NCBI RefSeq assembly: GCF_004570875.1
Contig: NZ_SPQK01000008.1
Span: forward strand, 94,393 to 158,392
Origin: Blastococcus sp. CT_GayMR16
Lineage (GTDB): Bacteria > Actinomycetota > Actinomycetes > Mycobacteriales > Geodermatophilaceae
Reading direction: 5' to 3'
Length of the DNA stretch: 64,000 nucleotides
The position numbers were made by a program, and so were the translations under genes. Every line of letters begins with the position of its first letter. Position 1 is the stretch's first letter. Below the pieces are notes generated by a model. It saw only the letters and a list, made by a program, of their open reading frames with translations. It had not been told where the DNA came from and did not search any database. Positions 38,509 to 46,687 of the stretch are shown here, piece after piece.

Positions 38509-39254
38509 CGGTAGCTCCGTCGCGTATCGGGCGGAGGAATCGTCGCGTCGTGGTACTCCACGGGGACGCCGCCCAACGGGTAGTCCTTGCGCTGCGGGTG
38601 CCCGTCCCAGTCGTCGGGCATGAGGATGCGGGTCAGCGCCGGGTGGCCGTCGAAGACGATCCCGAACATGTCCCAGGTCTCGCGCTCGTGCCAGTCAGCG
38701 GTCGGGTAGATGCCGACGACCGACGGCACGTGCGCGTCCTCGGCCGTGACGGCGACCTCGAGGCGGATCCGGCGGCGGTAGGTCATCGACGTCAGGTGGT
38801 AGACGACGTGCAGTCGCGGCCGGTCCGGCGTCGCCGCCGGGCCGCCGCTGTCGAGGTAGTCCACGCCGGAGACGCTGCTGCACAGCTCGAAGCGCAGGGC
38901 GTCGTCGTCGCGGAGCGCCTGCACCAGCACCAGCAGGTGCTCGCGGGCGACGAAGTAGGTGATCTCGCCCCGGTCGACCAGGACGCGCTGCACCGCCGCG
39001 TCGTACGTGGCCTGCCCGACCGCCTCGATCAGCGCGTCGGTGACCTCGTCGAAGTAGCCGCCGAAGGGCCGGTCGGTGGAGTGCAGCGCGACCGCGCCGC
39101 CGGGCTCGACTCGGACGAGACCACCGAAGCCGGAGGTGTCGCCGCTGCCGGTGACGCCGAAGGAGCCCTTGCGGAAGCCACCGCTGGGGGCCGTGGCCGC
39201 GTCGTAGCCCGCCTCTTCGCGGGAGGGGACGACCTCGCCGCCGTCGTTGCTCAT
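38505..39254 (-). CDS. nuoC: NADH-quinone oxidoreductase subunit C
   Basis: A 249-residue complex I 30-kDa subunit. The core is [40 protein letters not shown] and [19 protein letters not shown]. The first 60 residues are a Gly/Ser-rich, poorly conserved extension. The ATG at 39254 is preceded by GGAGTGGAGCA and overlaps the TGA of the 54-codon bridging ORF. Confidence 0.96.
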   Translation of the reverse strand: MSNDGGEVVPSREEAGYDAATAPSGGFRKGSFGVTGSGDTSGFGGLVRVEPGGAVALHSTDRPFGGYFDEVTDALIEAVGQATYDAAVQRVLVDRGEITYFVAREHLLVLVQALRDDDALRFELCSSVSGVDYLDSGGPAATPDRPRLHVVYHLTSMTYRRRIRLEVAVTAEDAHVPSVVGIYPTADWHERETWDMFGIVFDGHPALTRILMPDDWDGHPQRKDYPLGGVPVEYHDATIPPPDTRRSYR

Positions 39255-39415
39255 TGCTCCACTCCGGGCTCGTTCCGCTCCTCGGTCGAGAACATCGGTC
39301 GCCTCCGCGGTCGCTCCGCTCCTCGCTCGCTGGCGCTCGCTGCGATGCTCACTTCCTGTCGGCTCCCGGCATCTCCCTGCGATGCTCGCTCCCCCGTCAT
39401 GTTCGCGTTGCTCAT
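39251..39415 (-). repeat. MIRU-like bridging ORF between nuoB and nuoC
   Basis: A 54-codon ORF ([17 protein letters not shown]... ending NEPGVEQ) spans the whole gap, overlapping the nuoB stop (ATGA) at one end and the nuoC start (ATGA) at the other. The DNA is repetitive: GAGCATCGCAG occurs twice and GAGCGCCAGCGAG, shared with the nuoD-nuoE gap, once. I read it as a repeat insertion kept in an open frame rather than a protein gene. Confidence 0.6.
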
Positions 39416-40089
39416 CGCCGTCCACCCCGCTCCCCCGGCAGCAGGACGGCGTTGCCGCCGCGCTGCTCGATGAGGAACTGACCGGTGCGCCCCTCGGCGG
39501 CCGCCTCCTCGTAGGCCCGGCGGTCGGCCTTGTTCACCCGGATCGTCGACGGCATCTCGACGTGCAGGTCCTTCGCCGTCCCGTCGGCCTCGGCGCGGGC
39601 CAGCTGGCGGGCGCGCTTGGCACCGAGCGGCTCGTTCTGGATCTTGTGGTGCAGCTTGAGGATCGCGTCCATGAGCATCTCCGGCCGCGGCGGGCAGCCA
39701 GGCAGGTACATGTCCACCGGGACGATGTGGTCGACGCCCTGGACGATCGCGTAGTTGTTGAACATGCCGCCGGAGCTGGCGCAGACGCCCATCGCGAGCA
39801 CCCACCGCGGCTCGGGCATCTGGTCGTAGATCTGGCGCAGGACCGGGGCCATCTTCTGGCTCACCCGACCGGCCACGATCATCAGGTCGGCCTGCCGCGG
39901 CGAAGCGCGGAAGACCTCCATGCCGAAGCGGGCGAGGTCGTAGCGGCCGGCGCCCGACGCCATCATCTCGATCGCGCAGCAGGCCAGGCCGAAGGTCGCC
40001 GGCCACAGGGACGACTTCCGCGTCCAGTTGACCAGCTTCTCCACGCTGGTCAGCAGCACGCCGCTGGGCAGCTTCTCTTCGAGTCCCAT
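39412..40089 (-). CDS. nuoB: NADH-quinone oxidoreductase subunit B
   Basis: A 225-residue subunit that carries cluster N2, the last iron-sulfur centre before quinone. The cysteines are in [25 protein letters not shown] and [11 protein letters not shown]. The last 50 residues form a polar tail. It lies 21 bases after nuoA. Confidence 0.97.
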   Translation of the reverse strand: MGLEEKLPSGVLLTSVEKLVNWTRKSSLWPATFGLACCAIEMMASGAGRYDLARFGMEVFRASPRQADLMIVAGRVSQKMAPVLRQIYDQMPEPRWVLAMGVCASSGGMFNNYAIVQGVDHIVPVDMYLPGCPPRPEMLMDAILKLHHKIQNEPLGAKRARQLARAEADGTAKDLHVEMPSTIRVNKADRRAYEEAAAEGRTGQFLIEQRGGNAVLLPGERGGRR

Positions 40090-40110
40090 AACTAGATCGC
40101 CCGTCCCACG

Positions 40111-40473
40111 TCAGTCCCATTCCAATCCGCCGCGACGCCACACGTAGGCGTACGCGATGAAGACCGTGCCGATGAAGACGACCATCTCGACCAGACCGAA
40201 GACGCCGAGCGCGTCGTTGGAGACCGCCCACGGGTAGAGGAAGACGATCTCGATGTCGAAGACGATGAACAGCATCGCCGTCAGGTAGTACTTGACCGGG
40301 AAGCGGCCGCCGGTGAGCGGCTGGTGCACCGGTTCGATGCCGCACTCGTAGGCGTCGAGCTTCGCGCGGTTGTAGCGGCGCGGGCCGACGTACGGCGCGG
40401 CGGTCACCGAGAACAGCGCGAACCCCGCGGCCAGCGCGAAGAGCCCGATGATCGGGACGTAGTTCGAGAGCAT
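40111..40473 (-). CDS. nuoA: NADH-quinone oxidoreductase subunit A
   Basis: A 120-residue three-helix subunit with KLDAYECGIEPVHQPLTGGR and FPVKYYLTAMLFIVFDIEIV. The ATG at 40473 gives the normal family N-terminus (MLSNYVPIIGLF). It is the first nuo gene and follows the menJ-type reductase by 96 bases on the same strand. Confidence 0.97.
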   Translation of the reverse strand: MLSNYVPIIGLFALAAGFALFSVTAAPYVGPRRYNRAKLDAYECGIEPVHQPLTGGRFPVKYYLTAMLFIVFDIEIVFLYPWAVSNDALGVFGLVEMVVFIGTVFIAYAYVWRRGGLEWD

Positions 40474-40569
40474 CAGCGGCACCCTACGGTGAGGACGATC
40501 ACGTTCCGGACAGGCGTCATGCCTCACCCTCCGTGTCGGCTTGTGTTCTAGCTGTGATGTCGACCACGC

Positions 40570-41847
40570 TCATACCGCCGGCGCCAATCGGGTGATCGCA
40601 GCGATGGCGCGGTCGACCCGGTCGCCGTCCCGGCCGTCGGTCAGGTTGCCCATCAGCCGCAGTGCCGCGTTGACCAGAGCGGGCCGCTTCAGGCCGTGCG
40701 CCGTCGCGAAGCGGACGACGTCCGGTCGGCTCAGGAGCGCGAGGAAGCCCATGCCGAGGCGGTGGTGGCGGCCGTAGTCGGCGCTGAGGCGGTCCGGGTA
40801 GCGACGCAGGGCGGTCTCGCGCTGCGGGCCTTCGGGCCGGGCGAGTGCGTCGACCGCGGTCTCGGCGGCCATCCGGCCGGTCTCCATGGCGTAGCTGATG
40901 CCCTCGCCGTTGAACGGGTTGACCGTACCGGCGGAGTCGCCGGCCAGGAGCAGGCCGCGGCTGTAGGCGGGGCCGCGGTGCAGGGCCATCGGCAGGCCGG
41001 CGCCGCGCAGCGGGGTGACGGCGTGCTCCTCGTCCAGCTGGTCCTCCGCCGGGAAGGTGTCGAGCCACTGGCGCAGGACCTCGCGGTGGTCGCCGCCGTC
41101 GCCGCGGCGCGTGTCCAGCAGGCCGAACCCGACGTTCGCCGTCCCGTCGCCCATGCCGAAGACCCAGCCGTAGCCGGGCATCGACGCGGCCGTCGGCCCG
41201 TCGGCGGACAGGTCGAAGGAGATGTCGAGGTAGTCGTCGTGCGTGCGCGGCGTCCGGACGTAGCGGCGGACGGCGACCCCCAGCGGGCGGTCCTCCCGAC
41301 GGACCAGCCCCAGGGACTTGGCCAGGCGACCGGAGAGGCCCTCGGCGGAGACGACGAGCTGCGCCCGCCAGCCGCCCGGCTCCTTGTCCGGGCCGGTCTG
41401 GGTGTGCACACCGACGACGCGGCCGGCCTCGTCGAGCATCGGGTCGGTGACGGTGACACCGGTGTGCAGCCGGGCGCCCGCGGCCTGCGCGTGCTCAGCC
41501 AGCAGGGCGTCGAGCTCGCTGCGGCGGCGGACCAGGCTGAAGTCGGGCCAGCGGTCCAGCTGCGGCCAGTCGACCTCGATGACCTGCCCGCCGCCTTGTA
41601 CGCGCAGCCCCTTGTGCCGGATCCAGCCGGCCGCCGGGGAGGTGTCGACGCCCAGGTCCTCGAGAGCCTTGACGCCGCGGGGGGTCAGCCCGTCGCCGCA
41701 GACCTTCTCCCGCGGGAAGGCGGACTTCTCCAGGACGACGACGTCGATGCCGGCTCGCGCCAGCCAGTAGGCGGCACTGGAACCGGCGGGGCCCGCCCCG
41801 ACCACCACGACGTCCGCGGCGGGCAGCTCGGTCGTGGTCCCAGGCAC
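40570..41847 (-). CDS. menJ: FAD-dependent geranylgeranyl reductase family protein, probable menaquinone tail reductase
   Basis: A 425-residue flavoprotein: FAD motif VVVVGAGPAGSSAAYWLARAG, the conserved SAFPREKVCGDGLTPRGV, and the C-terminal GDSAGTVNPFNGEGISYAMETG. Mycobacterial MenJ (Rv0561c), in the same genome neighbourhood, saturates one isoprene unit of the menaquinone tail, and I infer the same role here from homology and context. It heads the nuo unit, only 34 bases downstream of a Rex-type palindrome, so quinone tail saturation and complex I would be regulated together. A geranylgeranyl reductase for other lipids is the alternative. Confidence 0.85.
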   Translation of the reverse strand: MPGTTTELPAADVVVVGAGPAGSSAAYWLARAGIDVVVLEKSAFPREKVCGDGLTPRGVKALEDLGVDTSPAAGWIRHKGLRVQGGGQVIEVDWPQLDRWPDFSLVRRRSELDALLAEHAQAAGARLHTGVTVTDPMLDEAGRVVGVHTQTGPDKEPGGWRAQLVVSAEGLSGRLAKSLGLVRREDRPLGVAVRRYVRTPRTHDDYLDISFDLSADGPTAASMPGYGWVFGMGDGTANVGFGLLDTRRGDGGDHREVLRQWLDTFPAEDQLDEEHAVTPLRGAGLPMALHRGPAYSRGLLLAGDSAGTVNPFNGEGISYAMETGRMAAETAVDALARPEGPQRETALRRYPDRLSADYGRHHRLGMGFLALLSRPDVVRFATAHGLKRPALVNAALRLMGNLTDGRDGDRVDRAIAAITRLAPAV

Positions 41848-41880
41848 GTCCGCGCCCCCTTCCGCACACCCGTCCGGACC

Positions 41881-41898
41881 TTGTGAATCAGTTCACAA
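41881..41898 (-). promoter_or_regulatory. Rex-type operator upstream of menJ-nuo
   Basis: TTGTGAA-TCAG-TTCACAA is a perfect 7-bp inverted repeat that matches the published Rex consensus TTGTGAA-N4-TTCACAA. Rex represses respiratory genes when NADH/NAD+ is low; in Streptomyces coelicolor its targets include nuo and rex-hemACD. A possible -10 (TAGACT on the minus strand, 41913-41918) would place the site just downstream of the start point. Confidence 0.85.
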
Positions 41899-41974
41899 AG
41901 TCGTTCGGTCCGAGTCTAGGCCCGGCTGTGAGGAAGGGAACACCGGCCCCCGGGGTGCCGTCGACCGCACCGCG

Positions 41975-42112
41975 TCAGAGCGGGTCGGGCGGGGGCGTGA
42001 GCGGCTCGATGGGATCCGGGGCCGGGTAGGGATCGGGCACGGGCGGCGGGATCGGATCCGTCGGGGTGGGCGCGGGTCCCGGCGGCTGCGGCGGAGGCGG
42101 CGGGGTCGTCAT
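41975..42112 (-). CDS. Candidate 45-residue proline-rich small protein
   Basis: An open frame MTTPPPPPQPPGPAPTP... ending LTPPPDPL with about half its residues proline, plus Asp, Thr and Ile at regular places. It lies 63 bases downstream of menG on the same strand. No good ribosome site is seen (CTTCTCACC before the ATG). Codons mostly end in C or G, but that is expected for any proline-rich frame. I cannot assign a function and keep it as a candidate. The rest of the 41848-42175 gap holds the Rex site and possible promoter. Confidence 0.4.
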   Translation of the reverse strand: MTTPPPPPQPPGPAPTPTDPIPPPVPDPYPAPDPIEPLTPPPDPL

Positions 42113-42175
42113 GGTGAGAAGGATCCGCTTCCCCCCACCCCTCGCAAGCTCGGTGCGGTGCCCTGGCTGGGGACC

Positions 42176-42895
42176 TCAGGGCTTGCGGGCGCGGTGCAGC
42201 GCGACGATCCCACCGGTGAGGTTCTGCCATGCGACGTCCGCCCAGCCGGCGTCCTGGACGCGGCCGGCCAGCTCGGCCTGGTCGGGCCACGCCCGGATCG
42301 ACTCGGCCAGGTAGACGTATGCCTCGGGGTTGCTGCTCACCGCGCGGGCGATCCGCGGGAGGGCCTGCATCAGGTACTCGGTGTAGACGGTGCGGAACGG
42401 CGTCCAGGTGGGGCTCGAGAACTCGCAGATCACGAGGGTGCCGCCGGGCCTGGTCACCCGCCGGAACTCCCGCAGCGCGGCATCCGGGTCGGCCACGTTG
42501 CGCAGCCCGAAGGAGATGACGACGCCGTCCACGCTCTCGTCGGCGAGCGGGAGCGCCATCGCGTCGCCGGCCACCTTGGGCACCGGCCGCGCCGCTCCGG
42601 CCCGGAGCATCCCCTGGGAGAAGTCGCAGGCGATCGCGGTCACCCCACCGGCCGCGAGCTCGACCGTCGACACCGCCGTCCCGGCTGCGACGTCGAGGAC
42701 CGTCTGGCCCGCCCGGGCCCCGAGGGCATCCCTGGTGGCGCGGCGCCAGGAGGCGTCGAGACCGCCCGAGAGCACGGTGTTGGTGACGTCGTAGCGGCGC
42801 GCGACGCGGTCGAACATCGCCGCGACCTCGGCCGGCTGCTTGTCCAGGTGCGCCCGGACGCCGGCTGTGTGTGCGTCATCTCGCCGGTCTCCCAC
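42176..42895 (-). CDS. menG: Demethylmenaquinone methyltransferase
   Basis: A 239-residue class I methyltransferase of the UbiE/MenG family that makes menaquinone from demethylmenaquinone with SAM. Motifs: [36 protein letters not shown], the SAM loop [15 protein letters not shown] and [18 protein letters not shown] start at the GTG at 42895; TAGCGT seven bases before it fits a leaderless promoter. It diverges from menF, with overlapping promoter regions. Also known as ubiE/menH in mycobacteria. Confidence 0.93.
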   Translation of the reverse strand: MGDRRDDAHTAGVRAHLDKQPAEVAAMFDRVARRYDVTNTVLSGGLDASWRRATRDALGARAGQTVLDVAAGTAVSTVELAAGGVTAIACDFSQGMLRAGAARPVPKVAGDAMALPLADESVDGVVISFGLRNVADPDAALREFRRVTRPGGTLVICEFSSPTWTPFRTVYTEYLMQALPRIARAVSSNPEAYVYLAESIRAWPDQAELAGRVQDAGWADVAWQNLTGGIVALHRARKP

Positions 42896-42902
42896 AGCGG
42901 CG

Positions 42903-42924
42903 ACGCTACAAGGCCTCTTACGCT
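42903..42924. promoter_or_regulatory. Overlapping divergent -10 elements for menG and menF
   Basis: TACGCT (42919-42924, plus) ends six bases before the menF ATG, and TAGCGT (minus, 42903-42908) ends seven bases before the menG GTG. Both spacings fit leaderless transcripts. The two promoters face away across each other's -35 zones, so they may compete for polymerase. No clear -35 hexamers are seen. Confidence 0.5.
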
Positions 42925-42930
42925 GGGGAG

Positions 42931-44199
42931 ATGACAGCGGCGGCCCTGACCTCTCCGGCAGCCGCCGCACGCATGGTCACGACCGTCCGGTCCGACGACG
43001 CCGGCGCCCTGCTCGACCACCTGGCGACCGAGGGCCAGCTGTCGTGGGTGCGCCGCGGCGAGGGCCTGGTCGGTCGCGGCGAGGCCGCCCGGCTGGAGGT
43101 CACCGGCCCCCACGCCCTCGATGAGGCCGCCGACTGGTGGGCGTCCTACACCGACGGCCTCGACATCGACGACGACCTCGGGATCACCGGCTCGGGCCCC
43201 GTGGTCTTCGCCAGCATCGCGTTCGACCCGGTGGCGGGGACGTCGGTCTTCGTCGTCCCCGAGGTCGTGGTCGGACGGCGGGACGGCGTCGGCTGGATCA
43301 CCACGATCGGCGACGTCGACCCGCGCGAGGTGCCCGCCGCGTCCCCGACCTGGGACGACGCCGCCCCTCCCCGGCTCCGCTACGCCGACGGTGCGCTCGA
43401 CCCGGCCACCTGGTGCGCCGCCGTCGCCACCGCGGTGGAGCGGATCGGGGCGGGCGAACTCGCCAAGGTCGTGCTGGCCCGCGACCTGCTGGTCTCTGCC
43501 GACCTGCCGCTGGACCCGAGGCGGCTGCTGCGCCGGCTGGCCGACCGATTCCCCGACTGCTGGACCTTCGCCGTCGACGGCCTGCTCGGCGCCACCCCGG
43601 AGCTGCTCCTGCGGCGCAGCGGACGCCGGCTGTCCGCGCGCGTCCTCGCCGGCACCGCCCCGCGCGGGGCGGGAGCCGACGACCAGCGCCTCGCCGACGC
43701 ACTCATCGGTTCGGCCAAGGACCGCGCCGAGCACGCCCTGGCCGTCGACTCGCTGGTCCAGGCGCTGAAGCCCTTCTGCACGACGTTGGACGCACCGGCC
43801 GAGCCGGACCTGCTCACCCTGGCCAACGTGCGTCACCTCGCCAGCGACGTGACCGGGACCCAGCGCAGCCGCGGCCCCCGCGGCGCGGCCGGGCTGCTGG
43901 AGCTGATCGGTGCCGTGCACCCCACCGCGGCCGTCTGCGGCACCCCGACCCGGGACGCCGCGGCCGTCATCGCCGAGCTCGAGGGCATGGACCGGGGCCG
44001 CTACGCCGGTCCGGTCGGCTGGCTCGACGCCCACGGCGACGGCGAGTTCGGCCTGGCCCTGCGCTGCGCGGAACTCGTCGGGGACGACAGCGCCCGGCTG
44101 TTCGCCGGCTGCGGCATCGTGGCCGGCTCCGATCCGGCCGCCGAGCTGGCCGAGACCCAGTCGAAGTTCGCGGCGTTCCAGGCGGCACTCGAGGGCTGA
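42931..44199 (+). CDS. menF: Isochorismate synthase
   Basis: A 422-residue chorismate-utilising enzyme that makes isochorismate, the first step of the menaquinone ring. Motifs: [63 protein letters not shown] and [14 protein letters not shown]. The ATG at 42931 is supported by the promoter spacing; a longer in-frame start at 42871 would cross the menG start region. A hairpin terminator follows. Confidence 0.93.
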   Translation: MTAAALTSPAAAARMVTTVRSDDAGALLDHLATEGQLSWVRRGEGLVGRGEAARLEVTGPHALDEAADWWASYTDGLDIDDDLGITGSGPVVFASIAFDPVAGTSVFVVPEVVVGRRDGVGWITTIGDVDPREVPAASPTWDDAAPPRLRYADGALDPATWCAAVATAVERIGAGELAKVVLARDLLVSADLPLDPRRLLRRLADRFPDCWTFAVDGLLGATPELLLRRSGRRLSARVLAGTAPRGAGADDQRLADALIGSAKDRAEHALAVDSLVQALKPFCTTLDAPAEPDLLTLANVRHLASDVTGTQRSRGPRGAAGLLELIGAVHPTAAVCGTPTRDAAAVIAELEGMDRGRYAGPVGWLDAHGDGEFGLALRCAELVGDDSARLFAGCGIVAGSDPAAELAETQSKFAAFQAALEG

Positions 44200-44205
44200 A
44201 CGCAC

Positions 44206-44241
44206 GAAGGCGGCGCCCCGGAGAACCGGGACGCCGCCTTC
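44206..44241. terminator. Hairpin terminator after menF
   Basis: GAAGGCGGCG pairs with CGCCGCCTTC and encloses a further CCCCGG/CCGG stem with loop AGAA. It starts seven bases after the menF stop and lies between convergent genes. Confidence 0.8.
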
Positions 44242-44267
44242 GACCGTTCGTGCGGATCGAGCGAGGG

Positions 44268-44891
44268 TTACCAGCGCCCACCGGGCGCGGTGACCACGAT
44301 GCAGCTGATCTGGTTCGCACTCGTGACGACGGACTTAGCCTGGGCCTCGAGCTTGTTCGCAGCGAGGTCACCGAGCGCGGCCAGCGCCAGGGTGAGGCGA
44401 GCCTGGGACACGTTCGTCATCTTCGCGGCCTGGGTCCGCAGCGCGGCGGACACCTGACGGAGCGCGGCAGCCGTCTTGTTGAGCTGCGTCGCCTGGGCGG
44501 TGGCCTTGGCGACCTTGGACGCGAGGTCCGACAGGTCCTTGCTCGTGCAGACCTTCGGCGCCTTGACGGGCTTGCCGTCCTTGCCGATGACGACGGGCGG
44601 CGGGGTCACGACCGGCGCGGGGGCCGGAGCGGTCTCGACCACGGGGGCCGGGGCGGCCGGCGGGACCACGGGGGCAGTCGGCGGGACCACCGGGGTGGCC
44701 TCGGGGACGACGGGAGCTGCCTCGGGAACGACGACCTCAGGAGCGGTCTCGGTGACGGGCGCTTCCTCGGTGACGGTGATGGTGTCATCCGCGAAAGCGG
44801 CGGGGGCGATGGCGACGGCGCCGAAAGCGGTCACGCCGGTCATTGCCAGCGTCACCGCGATACGGCGGAGAGGGGTGATCGTCGTGATCAT
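44268..44891 (-). CDS. Secreted protein of unknown function with Pro-Val-rich linker
   Basis: A 207-residue exported protein: a signal peptide ending APAAFA before DDTITV, a linker of about 65 residues built of PVVP/PTAP-like repeats, and a helical C-terminal domain (SKDLSDLASKVAKATAQATQ) with two cysteines (KVCTSKD and NQISCIVV) that could form a disulfide. I do not recognise the family. AAGGAG precedes the ATG at 44891. A stable 9-bp hairpin (44913-44933) lies in its 5' leader, and a tandem 11-bp repeat lies about 90 bases upstream. Confidence 0.78.
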   Translation of the reverse strand: MITTITPLRRIAVTLAMTGVTAFGAVAIAPAAFADDTITVTEEAPVTETAPEVVVPEAAPVVPEATPVVPPTAPVVPPAAPAPVVETAPAPAPVVTPPPVVIGKDGKPVKAPKVCTSKDLSDLASKVAKATAQATQLNKTAAALRQVSAALRTQAAKMTNVSQARLTLALAALGDLAANKLEAQAKSVVTSANQISCIVVTAPGGRW

Positions 44892-44979
44892 GTCGGGTGT
44901 CTCCTTGACTTGCCGGGACCGGGGCGGTCCCGGTGACAAGGACGACGATGCAGGCCCTTCCGCAGGCCTCCCTCCAGGA

Positions 44980-45001
44980 AACCGCAAGAGAACCGCAAGA
45001 G
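44980..45001. promoter_or_regulatory. Tandem 11-bp direct repeat upstream of the secreted protein
   Basis: AACCGCAAGAG occurs twice with no spacer. An 11-bp period of direct repeats is the usual layout of OmpR/PhoB-type response regulator sites. It also lies 25 bases past the end of menD, so its target promoter is probably that of the gene at 44891. Confidence 0.4.
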
Positions 45002-45025
45002 ATCAGAACTGGTGAAAAGCCCCGC

Positions 45026-46687
45026 TCAGGAGGTCAGGGCGCGGCCGGCCGCGGCCCGCAGCTCCCGCGTCAGCTCCGCCTCGGCCCGCTGGTCCGTCCG
45101 GACGACGACGACCCGTGGCCCGCCCAGCGCCAGCGCCGCCGTGAGTTCACCGGCCGACCGCACCGAGGACGCCGCCCAGCCGAGCCCCTGCGCCACCGCG
45201 ACGAGGTCCCGGCCGTGGGGGGTGCCGAACACGCGCCGGTAGTCGCGGGTATGGCGGTCCTCCCCCGGCTCCAGCTGGGCGAAGATCCCGCCCCCGTCGT
45301 TGTCCGGAACCACCACCGTCAGGTCCGGAACCGCCTCGCCCTCGGCCAGCAGCAGGCCGGTGAGGTCGTGCAGGAACGTCAGATCGCCCATGAGGGCGAA
45401 CGCCGGCCCCCCGTGCGCCAGCGCGGCGCCCACCGCCGTGGAGATCGTTCCGTCGATCCCCGCCACGCCACGGTTGGCGAGCACCGAGACATCGGCCCGC
45501 GGCACCGCCAGCCGGTCGACGTCCCGCACCGGGGTGGACGAGCCGAGGACGAGCAGCGCGCCGGACGGCAGCGCCGCGACCGTGTCCCGGGCCAACCGGG
45601 CAGCCGTGAGCACCGGGGACGCGTCGAGCACCGCGTCGATCGCGGTGCCGACGCGGGCCGCCGCCTGCTGCCAGCTCTCGGTCCATCCGGCGGCCTCCGC
45701 TGCCGGGAGCGACGCAGCGTCTCGGCTCACGAGGGCACTGCTGCGCACCGGATCCGCCCAGCGGGGGGACGCCGTCACCGTCTCCACCCGCACGGACGGG
45801 TCGGCCAACAGCGCGGAGACCGGCCGGGACAGCGTCGGGCGGCCCACGACGACCACCCGGTCGGGCCGGTGCGCGGCCAGCCAGTCGGCGGCTCCGAGGA
45901 GCAGTGCGCCGCCGCGGACGGAGCTGCCCCAGATCCCGCTGCTCGGCTCGGCGATCAGCGGCAGACCCGACAGGTCGATGTGACGGAACGGTCCATCCCC
46001 CGCGACGACCAGGGTCCGACCGTCGGCACCTACCGGTCGCGGCGCGGCCGGCGCGGGCTCCGCCGCCGCCGTCCAGGGCGCACCGTCGCCCCGGCCCGAC
46101 CACGGGCCCGGAAGGTCGGCGTCGTCGTCCTCGGGCAGGAGCGGTTCGCGCAGCGCGAGGTTCAGGTGCACCGGGCCGGGGTCGGCCGATACGGCACCGC
46201 GGGCGACCACGAGCGCCTTGGCCACCAGCGACCGCCAGTAGCGGTTCTGCGTCGCCTCGCGGCCGGCCTCCGGCACGCCGACGTCGGCCGCCCAGCGCAC
46301 CGCGCCGCCGTAGAGCCCGGGCTGGTCGATCGTCTGGTTCGCCCCGGTGCCCCGGAGCTCCGGCGGCCGGTCGGCGGTCAGCGCCAGCAGTGGCACCCCG
46401 CTCGCGTCGGCCTCCAGGACCGCTGCGTGCAGGTGTGCGGTCGCCGTCCCGGAGGTGGTCAGCACCGGCACCGGCCGCCCGGAGGCCTTGGCCAGGCCGA
46501 GCGCCAGGAAGGCCGCCGTCCGCTCGTCGATGCGCACGTGCAGCCGCAGCCGGCCGGCCCGCTCCGCGGCGGCGAGCGCGAGCGCGACCGGGGCCGAGCG
46601 GGAGCCCGGCGCGAGGACGGCGTCGGTGACGCCGCCGCGGACCAGCTCGTCGACCAGCACGCGGGCGAACGCGGTCGAGGGGTTCAT
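45026..46687 (-). CDS. menD: SEPHCHC synthase (menaquinone biosynthesis)
   Basis: A 553-residue thiamine diphosphate enzyme that joins isochorismate and 2-oxoglutarate. The N-terminal DAVLAPGSRSAPVALAL, the catalytic glutamate in VRIDERTAAFLALGLAK, TSGTATAHLHAAVLEA and the ThDP motif MGDLTFLHD...PDNDGGGIF are present. The ATG overlaps the menC stop (ATGA). Confidence 0.95.
   Translation of the reverse strand: MNPSTAFARVLVDELVRGGVTDAVLAPGSRSAPVALALAAAERAGRLRLHVRIDERTAAFLALGLAKASGRPVPVLTTSGTATAHLHAAVLEADASGVPLLALTADRPPELRGTGANQTIDQPGLYGGAVRWAADVGVPEAGREATQNRYWRSLVAKALVVARGAVSADPGPVHLNLALREPLLPEDDDADLPGPWSGRGDGAPWTAAAEPAPAAPRPVGADGRTLVVAGDGPFRHIDLSGLPLIAEPSSGIWGSSVRGGALLLGAADWLAAHRPDRVVVVGRPTLSRPVSALLADPSVRVETVTASPRWADPVRSSALVSRDAASLPAAEAAGWTESWQQAAARVGTAIDAVLDASPVLTAARLARDTVAALPSGALLVLGSSTPVRDVDRLAVPRADVSVLANRGVAGIDGTISTAVGAALAHGGPAFALMGDLTFLHDLTGLLLAEGEAVPDLTVVVPDNDGGGIFAQLEPGEDRHTRDYRRVFGTPHGRDLVAVAQGLGWAASSVRSAGELTAALALGGPRVVVVRTDQRAEAELTRELRAAAGRALTS

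Noticed and set aside
42871..42930. A longer start for menF at 42871.
   Set aside because: It would overlap the menG start and the shared promoter region; the extra residues ([20 protein letters not shown]) are not like the family.
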